A stretch of 64,000 nt of DNA, from the NCBI GenBank assembly GCA_964577935.1, contig CAZOAJ010000012.1:3274-67273 (forward strand), read 5' to 3'. This DNA comes from JABDGV01 sp964577935. Lineage in GTDB: Bacteria > Chlamydiota > Chlamydiia > Chlamydiales > FEN-1388. Position numbers and translations under genes: made by a program. The notes beneath the pieces are model-generated. The model made no database searches and was not told the DNA's origin. It saw only the letters and a list, made by a program, of their open reading frames with translations. Each line of letters begins with the position of its first letter. Positions within the stretch are counted from its first letter, which is position 1. Below are positions 34,853 through 43,768 of this stretch, piece by piece.

Positions 34853-36117
34853 CGTAGATTTAACGAAAAAGATCCAAGTTGCTGGGGATGAGAACTCATG
34901 GTTGTTTGAAAAGGATCTTTTTTCGGAAGAGTAAAAATATTACTCCATATGCTCACAGCCTGATTTGCTTGAGCTGTTACAAGCTTTGCACCTTGTTCTG
35001 CACTTGCGAGAGACATAATTTTAAAATCGCTTGGCTCTGATTGAGCCGTAAGGGTAAGGGAGTTATCCTTTTGTTGATGGAAAATCTGTAAATTACTTTC
35101 CTTCCCACAAAGACTTACAGCTATTTCCTTAGGGCCGTTTTCATTACACACAATATCCGATATCTGAGCTTCAAGATCGACTTGATCTACAAGCGTGAAT
35201 GCTTGGGTATCAAAGATTCGGAGCTGTCTATCATGCAATCCGCCTCCGGTGAAAAGATGTTTTTTGTTCCAGGGCGCCCAAGCAAGAGCGCGAACAGCTG
35301 CTTGATGTTGAAGCGATGCGAGAGGAGTCTTGTTGTATCTGATATCCCAAATTTTAACAACGTTATCATTTGAGCCTGCAGCAAGGTTATAGCCCTCAAT
35401 TTTTAAACCGCATATTTGCCCATCATGTTTTGCAAAATGAGAACATGAGAAGGTGTTTTTGCAGTTTACATCTGAGAGAATGATAGACGAGTTACGGCAC
35501 CCTAAAAATAAATGTTTCCCATCTGTTTCAGCGACATTAACAAGAGCGTCGTCAATTAATAACGTTTGGGTAATAGTCTTGTTATAATTGTAATCAACCA
35601 GAGAGATTGAATTTGCACAGTTGCCTATGAATAACTTTGAATCTGGAAGAAGATGTGTGCAAGAGACTTCTGCTGTCCCATTTATGATGGCGGTATGACC
35701 AGTTGTCATGTTGCGTACATAAAGAGTCTTATTAAGAGCAAATGCAAACTTAGATTGATCAGTGCTTAAAATATGATGATAGAAGTTTTTGTTTATTGAA
35801 GGGGCGCCGAGTGATTTTTCAGGCCTTATAGGATGAGTCTTGTATGACGGTATGTTTTCCGGTTTTGTCGCAGTACTTTGTGGCCTTGGTGTGTTATGAG
35901 ACCAAAGCATCGGAGATGTTTCTGCATCTGACAAAGACATATTATACAGTGCATTTGTCAGCTGCTGTAGGTAGTTTAAATTTTGGCAAGACCTCATACT
36001 TGCGGTAGGAGTTTGTGGCTCGTATGCATGAGGCTGATAGAAAGGCGAAGCTAATTCAAAGCGAGTCTGTTGTCTATTTGGAATAAAGCGGTCGCAATTT
36101 TGAAGATTAAACGACAT
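34849..36117 (-). CDS. Cdc20/Cdh1-like WD40 protein, putative APC/C co-activator mimic
   Basis: 422 residues from the ATG at 36117, chosen because the next residues are the family N-terminus; the frame is open further upstream but AT-rich. Residues 9-15 read DRFIPNR, exactly the C-box (DR[FY]IPxR) with which Cdc20 and Cdh1 bind the anaphase-promoting complex, and the following QTRFELAS recalls the EVAS of human Cdc20. Residues about 98-135 (PEKSLGAPSINKNFYHHIL) align with the PDRILDAPEIRNDYYLNL that starts the Cdc20 propeller. WD40 blades follow (about 110-400); the best are HDGQICGLKI ... GSNDNVVKIWD (231-258) and HQAAVRALAWAPWN with GGGLHDRQLRIFD (271-303), matching Cdc20 blades almost motif for motif. 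The last residues are Leu421-Arg422, close to the IR tail of the eukaryotic proteins. No signal peptide. A mimic acquired from a host is the likely origin. Confidence 0.88.
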   Translation of the reverse strand: MSFNLQNCDRFIPNRQQTRFELASPFYQPHAYEPQTPTASMRSCQNLNYLQQLTNALYNMSLSDAETSPMLWSHNTPRPQSTATKPENIPSYKTHPIRPEKSLGAPSINKNFYHHILSTDQSKFAFALNKTLYVRNMTTGHTAIINGTAEVSCTHLLPDSKLFIGNCANSISLVDYNYNKTITQTLLIDDALVNVAETDGKHLFLGCRNSSIILSDVNCKNTFSCSHFAKHDGQICGLKIEGYNLAAGSNDNVVKIWDIRYNKTPLASLQHQAAVRALAWAPWNKKHLFTGGGLHDRQLRIFDTQAFTLVDQVDLEAQISDIVCNENGPKEIAVSLCGKESNLQIFHQQKDNSLTLTAQSEPSDFKIMSLASAEQGAKLVTAQANQAVSIWSNIFTLPKKDPFQTTMSSHPQQLGSFSLNLR

Positions 36118-36402
36118 AAAATTAATTTCTATTGTGCTGTAATAATTTTTTTGTTTTAATATCAGGACATTAAGAAATAAATGTAATTTATTTAAAAAAT
36201 CTTGATTCAAGAATTTACCACAATGCTTTTGTTGATTCCAAATCAAAATATGATCAAAAAGTAATAAATATAATGTGCATATATAAATCGCTTTGCAAAT
36301 CCCTTTGAAAATGACATATACTACTCCCTGTTAGATCATGGCGAATTTTATAATCTGCTGGTTATTGGCTTGCTCAATAACAGTTCTCAACAGGCCGCAC
36401 TC

Positions 36403-37584
36403 ATGACAAATAAATTTGGTACACTTGTCCTTAAGCCCGGACGTGAAAAGAGTATTCGTAACAGACACCCATGGATTTTTTCTGGCGCAATCAGTTCTAT
36501 CTCTGAATGTGCTCCCGGTGATATTTTGAGAGTGCATGCCTCTGATATGCAGCCTTTAGGATTTGCCTATGTGAATCGATCAAGTGACATCACCGGGCGT
36601 ATGCTTTGCTTTAAAGATGTTTTAAACCCTTATGATGAAGTTCGTAATAACATCAAAAAGGCATTTCAGGCGCGTAAAGACCTCTTTGGAGATCTCAAAG
36701 GGCAAGCTGTAAGGCTTATTCATGCGGAAGCAGATATGCTGCCTGGATTGATTGTTGATTGTTATGGCGATGCTGTTGTTTTACAGAGTTCTACAGCCGG
36801 GATTGATCGATTACAGCCGATTATTGTTGAAGAGATTATCCAAGAGTTTAATCCGAAGTGGATTTATGAAAAGTCAAATAGCCCGTCTCGTGCTCATGAA
36901 AAACGTTCTCATCAAGTAGGAACTATTTTTGGATCTCCAATTGATTCGGTAGTTATTAGTGAGCATGGTATTCGTCATTTCATTCCTATTGAAAGCGGGC
37001 AAAAAACTGGATTTTTTATCGATCAGCGAGAGATGAGAGGGTTGGTTGAGAGATTATCGAGAGGACGAAGTGTTCTGAACTGCTTTTCATATACGGGAGG
37101 GTTTTCACTTGCCGCCTTAGCAGGAGGGGCTCATGACTGCACTTCTGTCGACTGTTCTGAAAAAGCGATAGAGATTCTTAATAAAAATCTCAAGCTGAAT
37201 GAGATGCCTTCTGAAAAGCATACCTCTGTCGTTGCTGATTGCTTTGAATTCTTGCGTGAGAATGATTTAGCCTATGATCTGATCATTCTAGATCCTCCGG
37301 CTTTTGCGAAAAAACGAAGCGATGTTCCTCAGGCCTTGCGCGGATATCGGGATATCAATTTTCAGGTCTTCAAAAAGGCTCGCCCAGGGACACTTCTTTT
37401 AACGGCGTCATGCAGTTATTATATGGATGAAGAGACCTTTAAGACGGCGATCTTTCAAGCAGCTCAAAAAGCTGAAAGGCAGATACAGGTTTTGAGTCGC
37501 CATATTGCAGCTTTTGACCATCCCGAGAGTGTCTACGCTCAAGAGACTAATTATTTAAAAAGTTACCTGCTCCGAATTATCTAA
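36403..37584 (+). CDS. rlmI: class I SAM-dependent rRNA methyltransferase with PUA domain (RlmI-like)
   Basis: 393 residues from the ATG at 36403, which begins MTNKFGTLVLKPG; an upstream ATG at 36370 is less likely. N-terminal PUA domain (HPWIFSGAI), then EASLWI-like segment and the SAM motif NCFSYTGGFSLAALAGGA, ending with LDPPAF (catalytic). The enzyme class methylates cytosine in 23S rRNA. Family call (RlmI/YccW-type) is firm, exact target site is not. Confidence 0.9.
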   Translation: MTNKFGTLVLKPGREKSIRNRHPWIFSGAISSISECAPGDILRVHASDMQPLGFAYVNRSSDITGRMLCFKDVLNPYDEVRNNIKKAFQARKDLFGDLKGQAVRLIHAEADMLPGLIVDCYGDAVVLQSSTAGIDRLQPIIVEEIIQEFNPKWIYEKSNSPSRAHEKRSHQVGTIFGSPIDSVVISEHGIRHFIPIESGQKTGFFIDQREMRGLVERLSRGRSVLNCFSYTGGFSLAALAGGAHDCTSVDCSEKAIEILNKNLKLNEMPSEKHTSVVADCFEFLRENDLAYDLIILDPPAFAKKRSDVPQALRGYRDINFQVFKKARPGTLLLTASCSYYMDEETFKTAIFQAAQKAERQIQVLSRHIAAFDHPESVYAQETNYLKSYLLRII

Positions 37585-37630
37585 TTCATGCTGCAAAAGA
37601 GGTGGGTAGATTCTGCGTCATGTGGGTTAT

Positions 37631-38740
37631 CTAAGGAATCAGCGAGTAATGAATTTCCAGGTCTTGGCCCACCTGAGTCGACTTGAGGAATTTCATTCGA
37701 TATGCCATTTCGAGAGAAGGGATTGACAGTGCATGCGTTGCACAAATCCCTTCACTTCCAATAAGCAGCGGGGCTACATAGGCGATAATCTGGTCGGCAA
37801 GATTTTGCTGCAAGAGTGCTGAGTATAGGCCTGATCCTCCCTCTACTACGGCTTGAACAATGCCTTGAGTTCCTAGATGTGTTAAGAGTTGATCAAGGTG
37901 CACTTTGTTATTGTCGTATGAAATAACCTCTATTCCTTTTTCTCTTAAATGGCTTTGCCACTCTCGCGAGTGTTTTGTAGTAGCAACAAGTGTTTGGGCC
38001 ATTGATTGATCAAATAGATGTGAATTAAGGGGAGTTATTCCTTGACTATCGATCAACACGCGTAGTGGTTGATTTTTCTTTTCTTCATTTCGAACCGTAA
38101 GTCGAGGATTGTCGATGCTTGCTGTTCGAGATCCTATTAAAATAGCTTGGCTTTCCCGTCTGAGTTGTTGAACTCTTTCTCGAGATGAGTCTCCACTGAT
38201 CCATTTGCTTGTGGAGTCTTTTGCAGCAATAAAACCATCAAGGCTTTGTGCCCATTTGAGGATTGTATAGGGGCGTCCTTTTTTTCTGTGAACGAGATAG
38301 GGAAGGAGCTCTTGAGTGATCGACTCCTCCAAACATCCGGTTTCAACACGAATCCCGTGAGTCTGTAGGTGTGCAATTCCCTTTCCGGAGACTTTAGAGT
38401 CAGGATCTAGAATTCCGACAACCACCTGGGTAATTCCTGATTTGATGAGAGACTCTGTGCAAGGAGGCGTTCTGCCGTGGTGGCAGCAAGGTTCTAGGGT
38501 TACATACATAGTTGCCCCTAGAAGAGATGCTCCGGCATCTGTTGCTTTACGCATAGCGATGATCTCCGCATGCGCTTCTCCTGGCCTCTGGGTATGACCT
38601 AGGAATAGCTCTCCGGATGATGTGACAAGGCATGCTCCAACCCATGGATTTGGCGGAGAGAGTGTTTTTGCTTTTTTTCCCTCTTCCAAGGCGAATTGCA
38701 TCAATGAGTTCTTAACCCATTCTTTATGCTGTCCAAGCAT
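37631..38740 (-). CDS. ribD: bifunctional riboflavin biosynthesis deaminase/reductase
   Basis: 369 residues. The N-terminal deaminase domain has the zinc motifs HAEIIAM and PCCHHGRTPPC; the C-terminal reductase domain starts near ILKWAQSLDGFIA and includes VEGGSGLYSALL. It converts the pyrimidine precursor of riboflavin in two steps. Single gene, divergent from the membrane-protein gene at 38778 with 37 bp between starts. Confidence 0.96.
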   Translation of the reverse strand: MLGQHKEWVKNSLMQFALEEGKKAKTLSPPNPWVGACLVTSSGELFLGHTQRPGEAHAEIIAMRKATDAGASLLGATMYVTLEPCCHHGRTPPCTESLIKSGITQVVVGILDPDSKVSGKGIAHLQTHGIRVETGCLEESITQELLPYLVHRKKGRPYTILKWAQSLDGFIAAKDSTSKWISGDSSRERVQQLRRESQAILIGSRTASIDNPRLTVRNEEKKNQPLRVLIDSQGITPLNSHLFDQSMAQTLVATTKHSREWQSHLREKGIEVISYDNNKVHLDQLLTHLGTQGIVQAVVEGGSGLYSALLQQNLADQIIAYVAPLLIGSEGICATHALSIPSLEMAYRMKFLKSTQVGQDLEIHYSLIP

Positions 38741-38777
38741 ACTTGCTCCACTTCAAGTAGTTTATACGGAGTTTAGC

Positions 38778-39530
38778 ATGGCTGTTTTCAATAATTTCTA
38801 TCAAAATCACATAGCTTCATATGTTCATGATATTCAAGCTGGGGCAGACTATATCTATAAGACCGGTCAAGAGTGCATTTCAAAAATACATGAGACGCAA
38901 GAGTGGCTTGATCGATCTGTTTGTGATCTGGCAGACAAAGCTCTTTCAGCGCCTCATGCTGAAGTTGCAAAAAAAATTGCAAGAGCTGTTCCGGAGATAC
39001 TCTTTACAGCATCAGCTCTGACTGGAATTGGGGTAATACCTGCAACAATCTTTTGGAGTATAAAAATAGTCAAGGCTGCATGGCCGCTTATGATTTCCTT
39101 TTTATCAGGAGAGGTAAATCCATCAAATCTCGGGCAGTCGTGTCTTGAAACGTTCAATCGCTTTAAAGCTAATTATGCAAGCTTGACGCCTGCTTTAGCG
39201 GTAGCTTTTGGAGTGTATGGAGTGGTTCAGTATGCTCTTGGATGGATCTCAAGTGATGTTCATCAGCTGATTGCCGGAACAGTTTCGTTTGGTGTTGCCT
39301 ATTTAGCTATAAATCAACTCTATAGCGAATCAGAATCTCCTCGAAGCGATAACAAAATTGAAGTCGATATCGAACCTCAAAGTCAGCCGGAAGAATATGT
39401 TCAAGAAGCTGTTCAAGAACAGATTATTGAACAGGTTCAAGATCAGGAGCAAATGCAGCTGCAAGATGAAATGCAAGATCCAATACAAGATCCAACACAC
39501 TTATCTCATGAAATAGGGCACAATAGTTAA
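38778..39530 (+). CDS. possible inclusion-membrane-type protein with Gln/Glu-rich tail
   Basis: 250 residues from the ATG at 38778, preceded by CGGAG. Two long hydrophobic stretches (about 80-118 and 140-185) contain helix pairs, similar to the bilobed hydrophobic segments of Inc proteins, and the tail (about 195-250) is rich in Gln, Glu and Asp (QEQIIEQVQDQEQMQLQDE and similar). No signal peptide. Function unknown; an Inc-like or type III role is inference from hydropathy. Confidence 0.6.
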   Translation: MAVFNNFYQNHIASYVHDIQAGADYIYKTGQECISKIHETQEWLDRSVCDLADKALSAPHAEVAKKIARAVPEILFTASALTGIGVIPATIFWSIKIVKAAWPLMISFLSGEVNPSNLGQSCLETFNRFKANYASLTPALAVAFGVYGVVQYALGWISSDVHQLIAGTVSFGVAYLAINQLYSESESPRSDNKIEVDIEPQSQPEEYVQEAVQEQIIEQVQDQEQMQLQDEMQDPIQDPTHLSHEIGHNS

Positions 39531-39601
39531 CCCAAATAACTCAAGTTTCAAAAAAGTGTTGCAGGATTTTGCAAGAATTAAGGGCAATACATACATCGAA
39601 C

Positions 39602-39635
39602 ATATCTCACTCACTTGTTAAGGTGAGTGAGATAT
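39602..39635. terminator. long inverted repeat, possible terminator
   Basis: A perfect 13-bp stem (ATATCTCACTCAC / GTGAGTGAGATAT) with an 8-base loop between the convergent 3' ends of the Inc-like gene and the IscA-like gene. A second short palindrome (CGACGTCG) follows immediately. No strong U-tract. Confidence 0.5.
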
Positions 39636-39660
39636 TCGACGTCGTTAAGGATATAAATTC

Positions 39661-40227
39661 TTAATACCCGTGGCTCGACCCGCAGCCGCAAGAAGAGCTT
39701 ACATTCGGGTTTGAGATCTTAAACCCAGATTGCAGGCCATCAACATAATCGATTTCACAGCCCAAAAGACGTGGAAGAACGAATTTGTTTATGTGTATTT
39801 CAACGCCATTGCTATGAAATACGGCATCATCATCTTCAGCTTTTGGTGAAAAATCGAGGATGTATTCAAATCCTGAGCAGCCTGCTGCTTTTTCATCAAA
39901 ACGAAGAGCTGAGCCTGGCTTGCCTTCTCCAGCTGATACCTTAATAAACACTTCCGCAGCTTTTGGCGTTAGAGTGACTGTTTGGGTGTCTAGCGGTTGG
40001 TTTAAGCACTCGTTTAATTGCTTAAGGAGCATTTCTAGATCACTCAGGGTTTTCCCGTGCTTTAACACTCCGGACTCGAGAGTTTCCCATGTCGCGGCTG
40101 AGCAGCCGACGCACTGGAGTCCATTTTTGGAAAGTATTTGAGCAAGCTTTTGTGCTCGCTGGGGGAATGTTGCAAATATCTCATCGATCGTCATCGTTGG
40201 GATAATTTTATCTGCAGTTGAGGTCAT
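39661..40227 (-). CDS. DUF1858-IscA fusion, Fe-S cluster assembly protein
   Basis: 188 residues. The N-terminal 70 residues resemble the DUF1858 hybrid-cluster domain (MTIDEIFATFPQRAQKLAQI, then CVGCSAATWETL with a CxxC). The C-terminal part is an A-type carrier: VTLTPKAAEVFIKV, LRFDEKAAGCSGFEY, and the C-terminal CGCGSSHGY with the two cluster ligands. It is the last gene of a unit after a ferredoxin (12 bp) and DUF3604 gene. The fusion of these two modules is uncommon. Confidence 0.85.
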   Translation of the reverse strand: MTSTADKIIPTMTIDEIFATFPQRAQKLAQILSKNGLQCVGCSAATWETLESGVLKHGKTLSDLEMLLKQLNECLNQPLDTQTVTLTPKAAEVFIKVSAGEGKPGSALRFDEKAAGCSGFEYILDFSPKAEDDDAVFHSNGVEIHINKFVLPRLLGCEIDYVDGLQSGFKISNPNVSSSCGCGSSHGY

Positions 40228-40239
40228 AATCTCACTTCA

Positions 40240-40509
40240 CTAATTTCGAATGCGAACGGTTCCATGAAGTATCTTGCATTGACACATCATGCGTTCTGTT
40301 TTAACCCCAGATTCACCGAGAAAATCGATCTCGGCATCACTTGGAGCTGATAAGTTATTCATGCCTTCAGTTACGGGAACAATACAAGTTCCGCAAATAC
40401 CTTCTGTGCATGCAAATGGGATGCCATGATTTTCACAGCACTCTTGGCAAGAAGAGCCATCTTGGAGTTCTTCCGATTCAGCAGTTGATTCAAAGTATAG
40501 ACGTGCCAT
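40240..40509 (-). CDS. [2Fe-2S] ferredoxin
   Basis: 89 residues. Plant-type 2Fe-2S ferredoxin: ligands in CTEGICGTC (three Cys) and the fourth in MMCQC, with CQECCENHGIPFACTEG (read in parts). A short electron carrier, upstream of the IscA-type protein. A single ferredoxin gene is also known in Chlamydia. Confidence 0.92.
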   Translation of the reverse strand: MARLYFESTAESEELQDGSSCQECCENHGIPFACTEGICGTCIVPVTEGMNNLSAPSDAEIDFLGESGVKTERMMCQCKILHGTVRIRN

Positions 40510-40515
40510 AGTTGG

Positions 40516-42435
40516 TTAAGAATCCTTCTTTTGATTTGGTTTCTTGACTTGTGATCCTTTTACGTGAGGATGGCAGTCGATCCAGATCGGTGAAGACCAT
40601 GCTATATGACCATCTTCTTGAAGGACTCTCAAGTAGTAGAAGCTAAAGGAAGGTTTTTTATCCCCTCCATTGAGGCTTACCTGTTCAAGGGATGTGAGAT
40701 CATCATACTCAAACTCAAAACTTTCGCTATTCGGTTCAAATGAGGTGAGTATTTTGCCGTTTCGTACAATCTCAACGCGTGTAATAGGACAAGTTCCAGC
40801 CACAAACCCTTCGATATGTCGGTTTACATGTAATCCAGGCTTGTCGAGAGTTGAAATCTCTGAACCCATGATTTTCCCTGCAATCGATAATCCGAGGATA
40901 ATTCTTTCGCCGGTAGTTGCATAGCAAGCACGGTTGTGGAGAGCTTCGAGAATAGAGCTTCTGCTCAGGCTGTCTGCCATGACGGCAGTCATGCCTGGAG
41001 AGTACTGCTTTTGATTTGAAGCATAGAGGTCTGAATAGATGCCTCGATCGTCGAGACCTCCGGCTGTGAAGCCAACTCGCTTATTGTGCATTAAAGCTGA
41101 AAGAATGGATCCCTCATTGCTTTCAACGTATCCCTTTTTATCGGTACATTGAATAGGACGAGCGTTCCCTTCTTTTGAGGACTTCTCGGAGCTTCCCCAG
41201 GCGTTATAGATCTCAACAAGTCTTTCATGCTCTGGATCCCAGTCTTCAAAATCAAACTCGGTCCCTTTTGCCATCGGGAAAGTGATGATGGAGAGAAGTT
41301 CTTTCGGAGTGAAGCTCTTATAAATTTTCTTAAGCGATGAGGTGCGAGGTTCTTCACGACGGATGATGGGTCTTTCATCTTTTGGGTAGAGGAATATGCG
41401 AACACCTTCGCTTTTTGCCTCTCCAATATATTGCTGACCAAGAATTGCAGAGTATCGATCATCTTCATCAAGCTCTGCAACGCTTTGGCAAGTTAACTTC
41501 CACACATCATTTGGCGTTTCTTCAACGGTATCAAAATGAGATGTAGCATAAAAACTCATCGATTTTTCATCGCGAAAATGGCGAAGGCAGCTTTCAATAT
41601 GTTCGCTTGAATCATATCGTTCCGATTCACCGTGGATGGCGCCCCAATAGAGAGGTTTAGTCTCTTGACCAAAGCAGCGAATTGGGCTTGATCTAAAGAC
41701 TTCATCCGTTGCGAAGTTTTTCAGCTCGATGGTGTAGGTGCCTGGCTCATTAAAATAGAGGTTGGGGAGTGCAATAAAGCCTGTTTCCGGAACAAAAAGC
41801 TTCCATTTGAGATTTTCACGGAGGTTTCCATGAGAGAGTTCGATGAGGGTATCATCGGGAGCATTGGAGGTAAGGTTTCCAAACTCATCTTCAAAGCGGA
41901 GAACAACATCAAATCGTCGATTTTTTGTAACAAAGGACGGCGCTATGATGCGAATGACTTTGAGTTCATTACCCTTGACATCGACTGTAAAGGTCTCAGC
42001 TTCTCCAAAATGACCCTTGCCGGTTGTGTCGATATAGAGACTAAATGTTCTTCTTCGCTGAACCAGAAGCTGGCTTGTGTTTCCAGATTCTTCTTCGTCG
42101 CCCTTTTTGGTTCCAAGAAGAACTGTAAAAGTTTTTCCTGCAGGAAGGTCTTGAGATAATGTGAAGTCGAAGAAGGGAACGAATTGGTCTTTAGGCTGCA
42201 CGGATTTTGCTTGAAGCACTTTTCCGTTCTCAAGTTCTGCCCAGATTATATTTGCATCGTCTTTGATTTGTGTAGAGGGGATTTCCCAGTCTATTGATCG
42301 CCCTTTACTCCCTATGTCGAAGCGGAGGATAGTTCCTTTGGGCAAATTGGTTGCGGGCGTATAAATAAACCGCCAGGTTCCTTTTTGACCTGCAAGACAA
42401 AGAGCCGGTTCTGCGTAGCAAATTGAACGTCGCAT
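40516..42435 (-). CDS. DUF3604 protein
   Basis: 639 residues. DUF3604 motifs include YWGAIHGESERYDSSEH, FYATSHFD, VEIYNAWGSSE and the final ILRVLQEDGHIAWSSPIW (read in parts). The family has a PHP-like metal-binding fold and is sometimes suspected to be a hydrolase, but no activity is established. No signal peptide. It is 6 bp upstream of the ferredoxin gene, so all three minus-strand genes form one unit. Confidence 0.85.
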   Translation of the reverse strand: MRRSICYAEPALCLAGQKGTWRFIYTPATNLPKGTILRFDIGSKGRSIDWEIPSTQIKDDANIIWAELENGKVLQAKSVQPKDQFVPFFDFTLSQDLPAGKTFTVLLGTKKGDEEESGNTSQLLVQRRRTFSLYIDTTGKGHFGEAETFTVDVKGNELKVIRIIAPSFVTKNRRFDVVLRFEDEFGNLTSNAPDDTLIELSHGNLRENLKWKLFVPETGFIALPNLYFNEPGTYTIELKNFATDEVFRSSPIRCFGQETKPLYWGAIHGESERYDSSEHIESCLRHFRDEKSMSFYATSHFDTVEETPNDVWKLTCQSVAELDEDDRYSAILGQQYIGEAKSEGVRIFLYPKDERPIIRREEPRTSSLKKIYKSFTPKELLSIITFPMAKGTEFDFEDWDPEHERLVEIYNAWGSSEKSSKEGNARPIQCTDKKGYVESNEGSILSALMHNKRVGFTAGGLDDRGIYSDLYASNQKQYSPGMTAVMADSLSRSSILEALHNRACYATTGERIILGLSIAGKIMGSEISTLDKPGLHVNRHIEGFVAGTCPITRVEIVRNGKILTSFEPNSESFEFEYDDLTSLEQVSLNGGDKKPSFSFYYLRVLQEDGHIAWSSPIWIDCHPHVKGSQVKKPNQKKDS

Positions 42436-42663
42436 GCCTTCTTATACCTCGTGGATCGGAAGCAAGTTGGTGCAAAATACATGCCAATAAACCTTGCTGC
42501 CGAGAAGTAAATTTTGCCCTAAATCAAGATGCTTTTCAATAGTAGAAATGAAGCATAAATAGAGGATACTTCTGATTCGTTCAGAGATTTTGCAATGATT
42601 TTGCAATTGCAAAAAAGTAGGTTATTATTGGCGATGTCGTCGCTTTACCCAATTAACACTTGT

Positions 42664-43458
42664 TTATACGCAAACTCTTTCGAAAAACAGAGATTTGGCA
42701 GAGAGAGTCTTTGAAATCTCTGCTCGCAATAAAGATGAATCATGTGGATCGATACCATGAGACAAGTCATATTCATCTTTCAACCGTAAAAAAAGTCCAT
42801 CATCTGAAATCTGAGGATTATCTTCTCGAATAAAGGCTCTTAAATTGACAGCGAATTTTTGGAAAATAGCAACTTTGAGGGTCTTTTTTTCTTCGGGATT
42901 AAAGGATGAGGCCAGGACTTTATGATACAAGGTCTTAAGCTCTTGGCATGCCACCGAATACCCAAGTCCAATATCAAGTTTCTTGAGAAGTGATTCCTGA
43001 GTTTCGATGAGTTCTTGAATACGGGTTTTTGAAACAGTCTCGTTCAGCAGGTGCACCTGGTCGGCCTTTTCAGCGTCGTCAAATTTTGAGGAAATATAGA
43101 AGTTAATCGCGCTCATGGTCTCATAAAAACGTATTTTTTGAGCGGAAGCGTCGCGTGTGATAGATTCCTCCTCTTTTCGCACGAGCTCACTCAATTCTCT
43201 TAAGTCGAGTTGAATATACTCTTCTTCAGGCCTTATGAGGTGTTGACTAAAAAAGATGGATGCAATTTCGCTGAGAAGGTTGAGAGCTATGTTTGAGATG
43301 AGACTGGTTAATTTTCCTAGTACGCCTTTAACTTCGACCGGATAGGTAATTCTAAATCCACAAAAAGAAACAAAAGTCCTCTGACAGAGCGGATTGTAGG
43401 CTTCAAGATCTGTTTGAAGTCTTGAAGCCATGCTGTAGGAAAGAATCCGTAATCCCAT
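42664..43458 (-). CDS. tandem-family protein 1 (divergent member)
   Basis: 264 residues. Most divergent of four adjacent paralogues. Shared features: an N-terminal AY...L..DLE segment (MASRLQTDLEAYN), the core YPVEVK region, and a coiled-coil middle (about 80-130) with STRSATL-like repeats. The C-terminal region is shorter. No signal peptide, no enzymatic motif. Its upstream region has the short TATATCAAAT element also found in front of the other three. Confidence 0.65.
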   Translation of the reverse strand: MGLRILSYSMASRLQTDLEAYNPLCQRTFVSFCGFRITYPVEVKGVLGKLTSLISNIALNLLSEIASIFFSQHLIRPEEEYIQLDLRELSELVRKEEESITRDASAQKIRFYETMSAINFYISSKFDDAEKADQVHLLNETVSKTRIQELIETQESLLKKLDIGLGYSVACQELKTLYHKVLASSFNPEEKKTLKVAIFQKFAVNLRAFIREDNPQISDDGLFLRLKDEYDLSHGIDPHDSSLLRAEISKTLSAKSLFFERVCV

Positions 43459-43488
43459 AGTTGAATATCGACCATTTCGGATACTTTT

Positions 43489-43510
43489 GGTATATCAAAT
43501 TCATTATTTG
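43489..43510 (-). promoter_or_regulatory. partial copy of the shared upstream element
   Basis: TATATCAAATTCATTATTTG, a degenerate version of the AT-rich element found upstream of the other three array genes. Shorter and less conserved than those. Confidence 0.4.
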
Positions 43511-43680
43511 TGTGCGCCTGGCTTTAGAGATTTAGGCAATGATCAGTCGATTTTTTAGACTGAGCATGATATCTGCTCGTTTATTTGGTGAATGACAATC
43601 GGAAGTTTGGGTGAAATTTGTTAGAGAAAGAGCTCCTGAAATGTATTCTTTGTCCCTTACCATTCATCAATGACAAACTT

Positions 43681-43717
43681 ATGTTATCCAGGAGATCGGC
43701 GATCTTCTGGATAACAT
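43681..43717. other. 17-bp hairpin in the gap between array members 1 and 2
   Basis: A 17-bp stem with one G-T pair (ATGTTATCCAGGAGATC / GATCTTCTGGATAACAT) and a 3-base loop lies in the 310-bp non-coding gap 43459-43768. It could be a terminator for member 2 on the minus strand, but no U-tract follows. The rest of the gap has no open frame and a weak relic of the rny 3' end (see findings). Confidence 0.5.
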
Positions 43718-43768
43718 GAGTGATAAAGGGTAAAAATGTGGTTTGAAAGCCCTCTAAAGATAGCTCTA

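Noticed and set aside
42599..42613. Short palindrome TTTGCAATTGCAAA
   Set aside because: Only 14 bases, no partner sites with a consistent layout; likely chance.
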